Positions 1-11,787 of a stretch of DNA of 64,000 nt are shown here, one piece after another. The stretch comes from Zea mays (lineage: Eukaryota; Streptophyta; Magnoliopsida; Poales; Poaceae), in NCBI RefSeq assembly GCF_902167145.1, contig NC_050096.1, positions 157,479,825 through 157,543,824 on the forward strand, read 5' to 3'. Position 1 is the stretch's first letter. The number at the start of each line of letters is the position of its first letter. The notes beneath the pieces are model-generated. The model made no database searches and had not been told where the DNA came from. It worked only from the letters and a program-made list of their open reading frames with translations. Position numbers and translations under genes: made by a program.

Positions 1-3000
1 GTTTCCCTGCCGCAGCTCAGCTCGGTCGCTCCTCCCTGCTCGCCCCTGCGCTCGTCCAACTCCACTGCGTTATTTCTCTCTGTCGCGTCACATCCTCAGT
101 TCGCCGCTAGCGTCCGACCGCCGGTGGTGCTCGTTTCCTCGACGTCAAATTGCACCCCATGCTAGCTTGTCCAGTCCGCCCTGGCTTGACGTTTGGACAC
201 CGGGTCCGCCCTGCTCGCGTTTCGGGCTAGACCAGCCATCGCTGCTTGCATGGTCGCCCGAGTTCGTCGCGTCCGACCTACTTGTGCTCAGGTCTTCACC
301 ACTGCCGATCAACGCACGTGCTTAACGCCGACCACCGTCTTAGCTCGCCTAGGTCGTGACCTCCCCGAACCGGGCACCCTTCTATCTCACGGTGCCTCGG
401 CTCACTCTCGTGTCGTCCATCTTTGGGCGCAATCTGCTCTAGCTCGTGGACACGCTCTGGTCGCTGGATGCCGCGCTTGCCTCCGTGGCCTCTGCCTAGC
501 CCATCTCCTTGATGTCGCACGGGCCCCTGTTGCCTGGTCCCAGTGCTCGTGCTTACCCTCAGCTCGTGTCGACGCTCACGCGCCTGCTCATCGTCTCTGC
601 GGTGCACCCGCTCTCGTCCATCGGGTTTCACGCGTGCTCGCGTTTGCCGTCGAGCCGTTGAACCCGTTTTCCCCCGCTCGACCTCGTCTTCGCCCTTCTG
701 GTGGCCATCGTTAATATGGTGCTGGACTAAGCTCCTTTATCTGGTCGCACTGGCTGTCGACCTTGTTGGTTCTTTCCGTGTCAAACCAGCAAGCTCCGCC
801 ACCATCACTCAACTGATCGCCCCGAGTGTGCTCGTAAATATTCTTGGTCGTATCTGCTGAGCTGACCAACGCTCCAGGTCGCCGTTATCGCCAAGTCCCA
901 TGCAGCTGTGCTGTTCTCTCGTCGTCATTCATTCCTATTTTCCCCACCATATGTCGCCTCGTCATGATGCGTGTCGTCGTCTTTAATCTCAATAGCTCTT
1001 CTGATACGCGCCTCGCCATGCTTCGCCTCCTTGTGATCAGCCCCATCTGGGTCATGTGGGCGGAAGATCTGAACACCTATCAGATGTTTGACGACAAGCC
1101 CAAACCAGAATTTATCAACGTTCTCACAAATATTGAGTCATGTTTGATGCTGGTACGCTGAATTTATTTGCTTAGTAATTTTAGTGCTTTGCCGGTAGGC
1201 GCTATCGGCATTTCATGCGAGGAATTTTAGTTGTGCAGTGAAGTCAGTGCTATGCATTCATGTGCATTATGCAAATCATTTAGGTACGATAATTAATCAC
1301 GTGATGTGGAGGACTAGAACTGAGTCGACCACAAGATGCTAGAAAGCGTGGGCTTCTCCGCAAGATAATGTTGATGGATTAACCCGAAGATAGATGGACG
1401 AAGCAAGTATCAGAACAACGGCTGATCGTCAAGTGGTCGTCACATAACAAACACTAACCTAGTGTTTATTCCAGGCAAGCCCCGGTGAATGCAACCCCTT
1501 CCTTGTGTTTTTAAATTATTTTTACACACTTTAAGTCTAGTGAATGTGCATTAAGTTTATAGGAGTTGCTTGAAAACCCTTTGATGCATTGGCTACCTTG
1601 AAATCCATCCCTTTTATAGATACTTCTGGTGAAGTATCAAAATGTGATTTCCAAAAAAAATGCTTACCCCTTCTTATAAGCAGATAGAGTTTGTCCTTTG
1701 CACTTATGCCTAGCTCAGGTTTATCCTGAGGAAGGATGACTTCTACCTGCAAGAATATTTTCATTGGGAGCATGGTGGGATCTTACTGCAAAGTTCCCTA
1801 TGATGCTCTTTTCATCCTTAGGAATACGAAACAATCCTAAGGGTGGAAGTGCTTAACTCGAGACTTGGGCTAGGAATAGGTGATGCTCCACCCAGGTTAA
1901 TTAAGGATTGAATGCATATGTAGGCCTGTATGATCAAGGACTATCTTAACTGGCCACATGCCCTGGATATGGGACAGGGTAAGCTTGAACCCAGCTATTC
2001 CATACGTGAAAAGACAACGACACATTGGGCGTGGGAGATGGTGGGAGTAGCGTGTACCCTCTTGGCTAGAGGTTGGATGGAGGAGTATTGTGCTCCCGGG
2101 TAGCGCGGACTGGTTCACGTTGTGGAGGATCTGTGGGAACGGTTGACATATGCAAGGGTTAAGTGCTACATATGTCGTGTGGTTAGAGGTCCTCAGCTGA
2201 GTAAATCGATTCAGATCGCCGTTATATCCCTAGACAGTGGAGACTTGGTCACTGACCTGCAACCTAAGTCAAGATGTAAACATTATGAATAAAAATGATG
2301 TTGTACTGATGAGATGGTGAAATTAGACTAGGTGCAACCAGAGTCTATTAATATTTAATCTGGCATTAAAATATTGAAAGTAAGGACTCACTTTAGTAAG
2401 CTTTTTCTGCAAAAGTACCTAAGTTGATTCTTGCTAAGAGCCTCTCCTTGATTCCTAAATCCAGCATATCCTTGAGAGTCTTTTTCCTTAGTCGGGTAAG
2501 ACTTGCGAAAGTACACTTCGTACTCAGGGCTTTGTCCCATGTTGTTTTAGGTAAAGAGCCTACGAAGTTTTGCTACTTTTGTGCAAAGGTGGTTCCCAAG
2601 CCGGAGGAAGAACCAAAAATAGAAGTGTGTTGCTGTGGATGGTGCTAAGTGCCGGTGGGCTCAGCCTTCTTATAAGTCTAAATACCTCTTCTATACTTCT
2701 TATTGACGATGGCCACTTAAGCTAGCATATATTTCAAAACTATAAATACTTTATAACATTTCAAAGTTTATTTCTTTGAATCACCTTTGAATCACTCTGA
2801 TCAGGTACAATGTAAACTTGATGTATCTTGTAAAATTTGTTAATAAGATTTCCGCTACAAATTGTTGGTGTGTGATTTGTGTTTACTTAATCTTGCTACC
2901 TTGGTTGTAAGTAGTTTATCCGGGGTCCTTGGGACACTCGGACGGATCCTGATAAGTTATTTGGTGCACATGCATGGCCGTCTGAGGTCTTTAAGACAAG

Positions 3001-3043
3001 GACAGATGCATGTGGGCCCAATAAATTGGGAGGTTCTGCCACA
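1..3043 (+). mobile_element. 3' part of a plus-oriented long LTR (B family), left copy
   Basis: This stretch aligns by eye with 14065-16925, the distal two thirds of the B 5' LTR, and its last 1.7 kb also with 20010-21689. It ends in the LTR terminus GGTTCTGCCACA at 3043. The next five bases, CGGAG, are the same target duplication that flanks B at 12568-12572 and 21690-21694. Unlike the 5' LTR copy it keeps about 55 bases near 1286-1335 and another 55 near 2115-2170, so it is closer to the 20010-21689 copy. The first 860 bases are GC-rich and open in several frames, but composition explains that. Whether this is a solo LTR or the 3' LTR of a full element lies outside the window. Confidence 0.8.
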
Positions 3044-6000
3044 CGGAGGATCTCCAATCACACGACATATGTAGCACTTAACCCTTGCATATGTCAACTC
3101 CCATTGCGTGTTGGCCTTTCTGTTATTAGTCTGCTCAAGGCAAAGCTTACCCATGACAAGGCATGTGACCAGTTAAAGGGTCCTCGGTCAGCTGGCCCAC
3201 ATCAGTCCGGTCCTTAAGCGACTCAGACGGAGACACTACACCGAGACTCTCTTCTCGTGCAAGTGACCCGCCCAGTCTCAGCTTTATTATTTAGAATCCC
3301 GAAGTTTGGTACCTGGCAGAGTTACATCTTGTCCGATGTTGAACCCATCACGGCCATGATGGATCCACCATCAAGTTTTATTTTTGAAAAAAAACTCATT
3401 CCATCTAAAGCATCATCTTTTGTTAAAAACAAAACTTTTTTGTTTTCTAAAGCAAGACAAAGCATTAGAAAACCTTCTAATAAAACAGGTAATCAAAGAA
3501 GGATAAACAGTTCCAAGGATGGAAATGCAGCAATTGGCTTAACACCCAACTCCTATCACCTAATGCATCATTCAAGTGATAAAGAGTTTAAAACCACAAG
3601 GAAAGGTAAATGCACCGGGGCTTGCCTTGTGTTGTAGGGGAGTCGGGATCTATTCCACAGATATCAAAATAAAATCAGTGCCCGGTAGGTGGAGTTTCAG
3701 TTGGTGGTGTAGTCTCTTCTTCTTCAACACTTACTTCTTCTTCGTTTTCTATACATAACCATACATATACATGAATGCTCATGTGATGCTATGAATATGC
3801 AATTATAATAGAGACATATCAAGTTGTATCATGAATACAACTTTCCTTCACGGTATACCAGGGAAACTAGGGTTTTCTGAGTCAGTATTCTATTAGCATA
3901 AGGCAAATATTACCTAGAAAGCTAGGGTTTTGGGTTTGAGAATTAAACAAGGTCCAAAACATGTCCAACTTCACCCAAGGACTCTAATTAACATGTTAAG
4001 CTTTCCTAAAAAGTGTTATGATTTTTGGAGTTGTCAACTTATTTCTAAAATTCAAAAAGTATAGGTTTAGGCCTTCTTAAATTCTAAATAATTCATGGTT
4101 GGGGCTAAAAATCTTGGAACTATTTTTATTAAATACTAGGGAACTTTAAGAGTCCAACAAAATTGGTCTCATATTTTTATAATTTTTCTAGACTTTTCTA
4201 TAAATTATCTAATCTGTCAGCAAAAAGAAAAAGAAAAACAATGAATAGTATTGGGCTTAATTCAGCCCAAGTCGACCCGCAGAAGGAAGAACCACGCACG
4301 CGCCCGCGCCCGCGCCGGTGGATTTGCGCAGAGGCCCCTGTCCATTGAAATAACCGGTAAAGAGTCCCTGTGCAATATTCATTTGTGTCTCTGATGTTCA
4401 CAGTTAGGCCCCTGCATTTCTATTTCTTCACAGCGCCAGGTCCACGACGGCGGACGGCGACGAGCATGTCTCCAGCGAGCCTATACCGGCCAAGATACGC
4501 AATGACCGGCGCTCTAGCTTGGCTGACACCTAATTCCACCCCTGGCGACCTTAATCCCTCAACTAATTGCACTAATCCGGGATGGAATCTCTCTGTCCAC
4601 GACAACGGCGAAAACCGAGAATAATCCGATGTGTTCTGGGTGATCCAGGGCAGTTTAGTTCAATTAAACGGGTCTACGAGTAGCAGGGGATTCAAGGGAG
4701 GTTAGAACAGCAAGCAAAGAAGCTTGAAATGACCTGTAGAGGACTGGCCACGGCGACGTGTTCACGGTGGCGCGGAAACCCGATTGGGGGGAAGTTTGGA
4801 ATTCATGAGCTATAGTGGCTAATCGGAGGCGATGGCTGGTGCACTGGACGTGTAACAACCTAACGGAGCTCACTGGGGCATTGATTTATAGGGTCCATCA
4901 GCGGTGGCGCCCAATTTGAAGGAATCGCGCTGGCGGGCGAGAAGAGGGGTTGAGTCACTGCGGCGGTCTACCATGGCGGTCACTGGGTAATGAGCTACGG
5001 TGGTCACTGGGTAATCACCACGACTCACAACGACGTGGTAAGACATCCTAAGGCGTGGTGCGACCGGGTAAACGGCGGCAGCCACGGCGAAGACCATGCA
5101 ACCACGTCGCCGGCAAGTGGGCACGACGACAGGGCGGCCACAGTGCCCCAAACTCATCCACGGTGAAGATCTTTTCACTATCGAGCGTAATCCACTCATC
5201 CAAGGCACGAATCGTGGCAGCCGGCGTGAATCTAGGCGCGGAGGTCACCGGCGGCGAAGTGCAGTGAACCTGAAGATCTTTTCGTGCACTGTACCATGGC
5301 CATCATGTTCAGTCGTTCTGACAGCGCGATTTGAGGAGCCTTGTTCTCCATTTTCCATGTGACAACTTACTAATCTTCCTGTATCAAAGTTATTGGCCTA
5401 TAATCCAGATTTAACTTTGTTATAGTAACCCTACCCAATCAACCACTAGATCCTACTCCAATTCAATCTCAAAGTTCTGGCAAGGTCACTGGTGGCCATA
5501 GTTCAGTCATCAGGGTTGACTGACAGCCAGACTTTAAGTCTATTTTACTCCAAATTTTGTATGTCACGAGGGCATAGTCACTTAAGCAAAATTGTACTCC
5601 TACCATAGCTCTACAAATTTGATGTGTTGACCTAGGGTAAAATCCTTGTAGATTTAGAGATATAGAGCTCCAAAGTTGACCCCATTCAACTGAATTTCAG
5701 ACTTAACTATATAGTGTTCATGGGGTTCTTTGCAATTAAGTCCAAATTCCTCCACACTACATGAAAATCCTCCAATGTAAAAGTTACTTGGTTTGTGATG
5801 CTTTATCACTTTGCTATTTGCACTTTGGTCCAAAAGTGTCTAGAATTTACATCTAACCCCTAGGGTTCCAATTAGGGTTTTCTAGGGTTTCTTTTAGGGT
5901 TTTGAGTAGTTTAGGGTTTTTGTGCCACTCAAACCCAACACTCTAGATATCTTATGAACATTTCTAATGACTTATAAGATCTTTACTTATTTGGGCTTCA

Positions 6001-6191
6001 CTTTCCTCCATAGGCCCTAATTTAGGGTTAAGAACCCTACCATAGGGTTAAGCACACATCAAGTCCTATCATCACAACTTGTTTGAAAATTTTACCTAGT
6101 GAATGCACTCTAGGTGTAACAAACACATGAAATGTCAATGCACATGATGTTATGCTCAAGTTTTAGTGCCAGTAACACAAGGGGTGTTACA
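3044..6191 (-). mobile_element. Chromovirus A, left (3') LTR, portion after the B insertion
   Basis: On the minus strand this LTR begins TGTAACACCCC at 6191. It matches 21695-24947 closely along its length, including the AGGGTTT-rich stretch near its start. It resumes after CGGAG at 3044-3048, where the B-family LTR ends. About 107 bases present at 21748-21855 are missing here near 3105, between short similar sequences. The LTR without its insertion would be about 4.0 kb, which fits Tekay/Del-type chromoviruses of grasses. No gene is seen in it; the short frames are spurious. Confidence 0.82.
5861..6048 (-). repeat. Cluster of telo-box-like AGGGTT motifs in the A LTR
   Basis: TAGGGTT occurs at about 5861, 5873, 5883, 5895, 5912, 6022 and 6042, and the same cluster appears in the other A LTR at about 24615-24805. 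On the element's sense strand these read AACCCTA, the plant telo-box core. They lie in the first 350 bases of the LTR, where U3 regulatory sequence is expected. Function is inference. Confidence 0.6.
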
Positions 6192-6205
6192 TCCTTCCCC
6201 CCATA
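6192..6205 (-). other. Polypurine tract of chromovirus A
   Basis: Directly inside the left LTR the minus strand reads TATGGGGGGAAGGA and then TGTAACACC. This is the position and composition of the plus-strand primer of a minus-oriented LTR retrotransposon, and it fixes the inner LTR edge at 6191. Confidence 0.8.
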
Positions 6206-6345
6206 GAAGAATCTCGTCCTGAGATTTAAGGTCCTAGGGTAAGTAATGGAAAAGGAAACGCGTCATATCTTTATTTCCTTTTTTGTCTTATAGAGCAGGG
6301 GGCGGTATGAGGTTTATTCCAACTTTAGAAACCAATGTACATATC

Positions 6346-7670
6346 TTACAGGTTACATGAAACTAAGAACCTAGGAAAATTCTTTTCCAAGAAGTCTTGA
6401 GTCTCCCAGGTAGCTTCATCTTCCGTATGCTGGTTCCATTGTACTTTATAGAATTTAAGAGTCCTTTTTCGGGTAATCCTGTCCTTCTGATCCAAAACCC
6501 GAATGGGATGTTCTGAATAAGTCAAATCTGGTTCCAAGGCAACATCCACCACATTGATAGTTCGATCAGAAATTTGAAGGCACTTCTTTAATTGAGATAC
6601 ATGGAACACGTTGTGCACTATAGATAATGTTTCAGGCAGTTGGAGTCGGTAGGCCACTGGTCCGTACCGTTCAAGAATAAGAAACGGGCCAATAAACCGG
6701 GGTGCCAGTTTCCCTTTTACCCTGAAATGGTTCACACCCTTCATTGGGGATACCTTCAGGTACACATGGTCATTAACTTGAAAGACCAAAGGTTGACGTC
6801 GCATATCCGCATAATTCTTTTGGCAAGCTTATGCTCTTTCAAGTTGTATATGATCCATTAGACTTTTTCTTCTGTCTCTTTAACCATGTCAGGCCTGAAA
6901 AACCATCGTTCTCCTGGTTCAGACCAATTTAAGGGTGTTCGACACCGTCGCCCATATAGTGCTTCAATTGGTGCCATTTTAATGCTTTCTTGATAGCTAT
7001 TATTATAGAAAAACTCTGCCAATGGCAGACATTCATCCCATTTCTATGGGAATTCAGGACACATGCTCGCAGCATATCTTCAAGTATTTGATTTACTCTT
7101 TCAGTTTGTCCGCTTGTTTGAGGATGATATGCCGAACTGTGGAGCAACTTAGTACCTAGAGAATTGTGAAGCTCCTTCCAAAATTTGGATATAAACTGTG
7201 GTCCGCGGTCCGACACTATTGTTTTTGGAATCCCGTGCAAACTGAGAATACGAGCAATGTATAACTGGGCATAGACAACAACTGGGTGATCTGTTTTGAT
7301 GGGTAGAAAATGTGCTATCTTAGTAAGACGATCAACTATAACCTAGATAGAATCAAATCCTTTTGCTGTCCTTGGCAACCCCATAATGAAATCCATACTA
7401 ATATCCTCCCATTTCCAAGTTGGGATGGGCAAGGATTGTAATGGTTTGGCGGTCTTCATGTGCACTGCCTTGACACATCTACAGGTGTCACATCTTGCCA
7501 CATAGCATGCAATCTCAATCTTCATTTTTGTCCACCAATAATGTTGCTTTAAGTCTTGATACATCTTAGTACTTCCATGATGACTGGAATATCGACTAAG
7601 ATGAGCTTCATCCAAAATTTGTTGGCGGACCTCAGCATCTTTAGGCACAACTATGCGATCATTAAACCAT
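6346..7670 (-). pseudogene. Chromovirus A integrase with C-terminal chromodomain, broken
   Basis: The segment reads as a gypsy integrase in three blocks. 7648-7343 carries the HHCC zinc finger (key residues HLSRYSSHH and CDTC) and the first catalytic Asp in MDFIMGLP. 7240-6929 carries the second Asp in SDRGPQF and the Glu in GQTERVNQ, so the DDE residues are all present. 6804-6346 holds the C-terminal domain and a chromodomain. A stop near 7345 and frameshifts near 7670, 7050 and 6830 break it. The first shift lies in a run of eight T (plus strand). The enzyme would insert element cDNA into chromatin; the chromodomain is known in this clade to steer integration to marked nucleosomes. It cannot make full-length protein as it stands. 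Confidence 0.9.
6367..6507 (-). other. Integrase chromodomain
   Basis: About 47 residues at the end of the integrase frame run from PIRVLDQ through LKFYKVQW and ATWE to the FPRF end, the usual plant chromovirus chromodomain layout. The W-x-x-H-x-x-D/E-E-A-T-W core is intact in this copy. The first aromatic-cage position is not conserved (PIRVLDQ), as is common in plant group-II chromodomains. This domain places element A in the chromovirus branch of Ty3/gypsy. Confidence 0.9.
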
Positions 7671-9278
7671 ATCGGTTATTCCTTGGTCATTTTTTTTGAA
7701 GCAATTAGCTTTGCCGGCTTTTATTTTCTCATGAATGTGTTTCATACCCTTATCGGTTCTTTGGGCATCAATAATTCTTTGTAGAAGAACTGACTCAAGC
7801 TTTAATTGGGTCAAAGTTCCATGTTGTATCATACCCAGGTTCAACTTCTCCATTTCTAAACATAGTGTGGTGTCAGGGGTCCTCACTGTAAGACAATGAC
7901 AGAAAGCCTTGCGACTCAGTGCATCTGCCACCACATTGGCTTTTCCTGGGTAATAGTGGATTTCTAAATCATAATCTTTAATCAACTCAAGCCATCTTCT
8001 CTGTCTCATGTTTAGTTCTGACTAGGTAAACATATATTTCAAACTTTTATGATCTGTATATAAATGGCAATTATTTCCTAGCAGATAATGATGCCATATC
8101 TTGAGGGCATGAACAACTGCAGCTAATTCCAAATCATGATTTGGATAGTGCTCTTCATGCTGGCGTAGTTGTCTTGAAGCATAAACTATGACTCGGCCTT
8201 CTTGCATTAGGACACATCCGAGTCCACTTCCTGATGCGTCACAATACACAAAAAAGGCTTCTCTATGTCCGGTTGAGCCAATACCTGAGCAGCGGTCAAT
8301 AGTACCTTCAGCTGCTCGAAGGCTTCAGTGCATTTGGAGGACCAGTCAAACTTGGTATCATTCTTCAATAATCCCGTGATAGGTTTAACAATCTTGGAGA
8401 AATCTGGAATAAACCTGCGGTAATATCCGGCCAGTCCAAGGAAGCTTCGAACTTGATGCATTGTTGTTGGCGGTTTCCACTCTAGAATATCTTTAACTTT
8501 AGTGGGATCGACCGCAATTCCTTTTGTAGATAATACATGTCCCAGAAACTAGATTTCTTCCAACCAAAACGCGCATGTACTGAATTTAACATACAATTGG
8601 TGCTCTCTTAGGCGCGTTAGCACGATTCGCAAATGCTTAGCATGCTCCTCTTCATTTTTGGAATAGATTAGGATGTCATCTATGAAGATCACCACAAATT
8701 TATCTAACTCGGGCATAAATACCGAGTTCATTAAGTATGTGAAGTGGGCTGGAGCATTTGTCAATCTGAAAGACATAACCAAATATTCAAATAATCCATA
8801 CCGCGTAGTGAATGCGGTATTTTGTATATCTTCGGGTCGAATACGGATCTGATGATAACCTGGCCTGAGGTTAATCTTGGAGAATACCCGAGCACCAGTA
8901 AGTTGATCGAATAGAATATCGATCCGGGGAAGAGGGTACTTGTTCTTAATGGTGACCTCATTAAGGGGCCTATAGTCCACACACATTCGAAGTGTCTGAT
9001 CCTTCTTCTTAACGAAAATTGTTGGGCATCCCCATGGTGAGGAACTTGGCCTAATGAATCCCTTCTCAAGCAAGTCTTGGAGGTGAGTCTTGAGTTCTGC
9101 TAATTCATTAGGTGGCATTCGGTATGACCTTCTAGAAGTAGGAGCCGTACCGGGCTTTAGTTCAATCACAAACTCTACATCCCTTTCTGGAGGTAACCCA
9201 GGCAAATCTTTAGGAAAAACATCTGGAAATTCACATACTACCGGAATATCCTGAATTTCTTGTATGATAGCTTCATAG
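7671..9278 (-). pseudogene. Chromovirus A reverse transcriptase and RNase H, broken
   Basis: RT occupies about 9205-8549. The fingers motif [16 protein letters not shown] and the palm motif FIDDILIYS are present, but motif A reads [12 protein letters not shown]. The catalytic Asp is Asn (AAC at 8872-8870) and the usual SGYHQ is PGYHQ. The MPFGLTNAP motif reads [13 protein letters not shown] at 8549 precedes the connection region (8461-8250), then a frameshift near 8250 leads into RNase H (8249-7990), whose [15 protein letters not shown] and YTDHKSLKY motifs are intact. Another stop lies at 8022. These changes mean the copy is dead even before its stops are counted. Confidence 0.9.
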
Positions 9279-9874
9279 ACTCATCCAGATGGTTTGGCTG
9301 GGACAGCTACAGGGATGGACAATTGAACCTCTTCACAGCCATGGCTCAATTTGATGGACCTTAAGTCTGTATTATTGATGGCCTTATGCTGGGCTAACCA
9401 GTTCATGCCCAGAATTACATCTATGACTTGACTTTTCAAAACAATCATGTTGGTAGGAAATTTCCGTCCGGCCACCATTACTGGTATGTGGAAGACTACT
9501 TCCTTAGTAAATATCTGTCCCGCAGGTGAATGGATAATAAATCCTTCCCTTGATTCAGTGCAAGGATTGCAATGCTTTTCCACAAAATTCTTGCTTATGA
9601 AGGTATGTGATGCACCAGAATCGAAGAGAATAACTGCTGGGTAATTGGCAACAAGGTACATACCCATCATTACCGGCTCGCCCTTCGGTGTTGTAGCCAC
9701 TTGGGTATAATAAATCTGCCCTGTTTTCATGAAGTTCTTGCCCGTTGAAGTATTAGTCGTGTTTCCGTTTCCTCGGTTGGAATTCCCAGAGTGCTGTTGG
9801 AAGTTGGTTTTATTTTGCATTGGGTATAGACAGTCCTTGATGAAGTGTACAGACTTTCCACATTTGAAGCAACC
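9279..9874 (-). pseudogene. Chromovirus A nucleocapsid zinc knuckle and aspartic protease
   Basis: A CCHC knuckle, CFKCGKSVHFIKDC, lies near 9872-9825. It is followed by an Asn/Thr/Gly-rich linker and an aspartic protease with active-site motif LFDSGASHTFIS. The frame is continuous with the end of gag and with RT, apart from a TGA at 9279-9281 that separates it from RT. The knuckle binds genomic RNA in the particle; the protease cuts the Gag-Pol polyprotein. Both motifs look intact, so most decay is downstream. Confidence 0.88.
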
Positions 9875-10803
9875 AGTAGAAGAACTAGGGAGAGCAGGGA
9901 AACGAGTACCAGGGGCACTCGGTTGATTGGTAGGAGCGGGGGCAGTAGTGGGACGAATAAAAACAGGCTACTTGAAGGGATAGGAAGGTGGACGAGGCGA
10001 AGAACGATTCTGATTAAAAGGTCGGATCACCAACCTGGTTGTCTTCTCAGGTCCTTGGTTTGACCTTTCACCTCTAAACCCCTTTGATTTTCCATGCCCA
10101 GTATTTTTGGCTTCCATTGCCAGTGTTGTACTGACAGCCCTACTGTAGGTAAGATCCAGACATGTTGCCATTTTCCATTGAAGCCTGTCATTAAGTCCCC
10201 TCATAAAACAATTCTTTTTCTTCGGATCTGTATTTACTTGGTCGATGGCATACTGGGACAGATGATTGAACTTATTGAGATTTGCTTTAACCGGATGAAT
10301 TCTTCTTGTTTCATATGGAGCACTCCCTCTAGAACATAATGCTCCCGGAAGGCTAGCTTGAATTCCTCCCAAGTGATCTGGTGTCCAACTGATTGAATTG
10401 CTACAAAATTTGCCCACCATGTACTGGCAGGCCCTCTTAGTTGTTGAGCAGCAAACAATGGCTTCTGTGTCTCTATGCAGCAAATCAACCCGAACTTCTG
10501 CTCCATCACTCTTACCCATTCATCAGCTTCTAGAGGTTCTTCTGCTTTAATAAAGAGCGGGGGTCGGGTCTCAGAGAATTCCAGATATGTAGTTTCACAC
10601 GGTCCTTGCGGAGGAACTCTCCCACCATGCTTGTGGAACTGATTGCCCGCCATTTCGCGCAAGAAGCGCGTATTATCCGCAGTGGCATTGACCAAGGCAG
10701 CGATAGCCTCGGCCAATGTTGGTGGCACTGATGGCGGGTTAGGAGTATCTTCCCGACCACGGGAAGTCCCTGTACCATCATGTGCGCGAGTCCGTGATGG
10801 CAT
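9875..10803 (-). pseudogene. Chromovirus A Gag, frameshifted
   Basis: The first ATG in frame is at 10803. The capsid core, the family commonly called Retrotrans_gag, is visible as QLRGPASTWWANF and TWEEFKLAFREHY. Near 10280 the frame shifts. The continuation with KFNHLSQYAIDQV and NCFMRGLNDRLQ is in the frame that leads to the zinc knuckle, interrupted once by a TAG at 9968. Gag assembles the cytoplasmic particle in which the RNA is copied. It sits 160 bases downstream of the upstream accessory frame. Confidence 0.87.
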
Positions 10804-10960
10804 CTGAGGCAAAGAAACATTTGAGAAAAATATAACATGCCAACATACACCATCATATTACATTACAAAAATATTACCAAAATGTAATTATACAGACTCC
10901 AGCGTATAACTTGACTTCATTACTTATTTTACATAAGTACAATTTCTAAACTATACTATT

Positions 10961-11536
10961 CTAGTCTTCGTCATCCTTTGTTGCTTCATTTCCCGCTGCA
11001 GGAGACCGTTCATCAGCAAGGTTCATGGAAGGAGGGGGCCTAAAAAGTTCCAACTCCCCATCAGGCTCTTCACTTGCTGTCCCCGATGGTTCGGCTCCCA
11101 TTGCAGCAGCATCGGAAGGCATGTCCGAGTGAAGTCGAGCATACAATACATGTACTTCCTCATGTAAAGTATTACAGTACACTTGCAGAATATCGAGGGC
11201 CGCACTAAGCTCTGCCACACGAGCTCGAGCTTTTGCTTCACGGTCCCAAGCGATCGATTGTGAGTTGACGACCCAATCAATGGTCGAATCCCGTTCAGAT
11301 ATCTCGTACTACAAGCGGCTGACGTCAGCTGACAATTCAGCTATACATTGGTTGTCCTGTGCCCATGCCCTATTCCTGTGATGTAGCTCTGACCGAAGCT
11401 GTTCCACCTTGGCTTCCAAGTCTCCGATTGGATCATTGTTGCCACTACTACTTTCCTCATGCTAGGGGGCTACCTGATGACGAGGCACGCCAAGAGGTCC
11501 AATAGATTTGCGTGCAGTTTTCCTTGTACGCGCCAT
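10961..11536 (-). pseudogene. Accessory ORF upstream of gag with a histone H3-tail-like N-terminus and coiled coil
   Basis: Between the PBS and gag one minus-strand frame runs 192 codons from ATG 11536 to the stop at 10961, with two in-frame TAGs (11464-11462 and 11311-11309). Its start reads MARTRKTARKSIG...PRHQVA. Aligned with the conserved H3 tail it keeps A1-R2-T3, T6-A7-R8-K9-S10, G12 and a PR-x-Q-x-A block; K4 is R. The rest has heptad-like stretches (LEAKVEQLRSEL, RVAELSAALDILQVY) suggesting a coiled coil, then an acidic tail ending in KDDED. It is not a histone: the histone fold is absent. The reading is direct translation; any role as an H3 mimic is inference. Both stops could be recent damage, since coding character continues past them. 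Confidence 0.75.
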
Positions 11537-11773
11537 GTCTCCATAAGGGGGAAGATTTATTAGTATATTTTTAAACATGATGCATGCATAACCTAGTAAA
11601 TATGGAATCAACCTTCATTGATCCCCAACTTCCTATATATTGCACTCTATTACCCTGACTTTACAAGATGAGAGACTACCAGAAAGTGATAGGGTAAGAA
11701 TGAAAGAATATTTGTAGGTAAGTATTTGAAACTTATTTTGAAGTGCTACGTAATATCTGGAGAGATGGGCTTC
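11537..11773 (-). other. 5' leader of chromovirus A
   Basis: About 240 bases between the PBS and the H3-like frame, A/T-rich on both strands, with no open frame of note. This is untranslated leader, where packaging signals usually lie; none is recognisable by eye. Confidence 0.6.
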
Positions 11774-11787
11774 GCTCCGATACCAGC
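11774..11787 (-). other. Primer-binding site of chromovirus A
   Basis: Next to the LTR end the minus strand reads GCTGGTATCGGAGC, one mismatch from the usual TGGTATCAGAGC complementary to the 3' end of initiator methionine tRNA. It fixes the inner edge of the 5' LTR at 11788 and the element's orientation. Confidence 0.85.

Noticed and set aside
1537..2648. Small frames (about 74-78 codons) repeated at 15470-16530 and 20184-21294
   Set aside because: They recur only because the LTR recurs; they start at arbitrary points and have no domain or codon-biased conservation.
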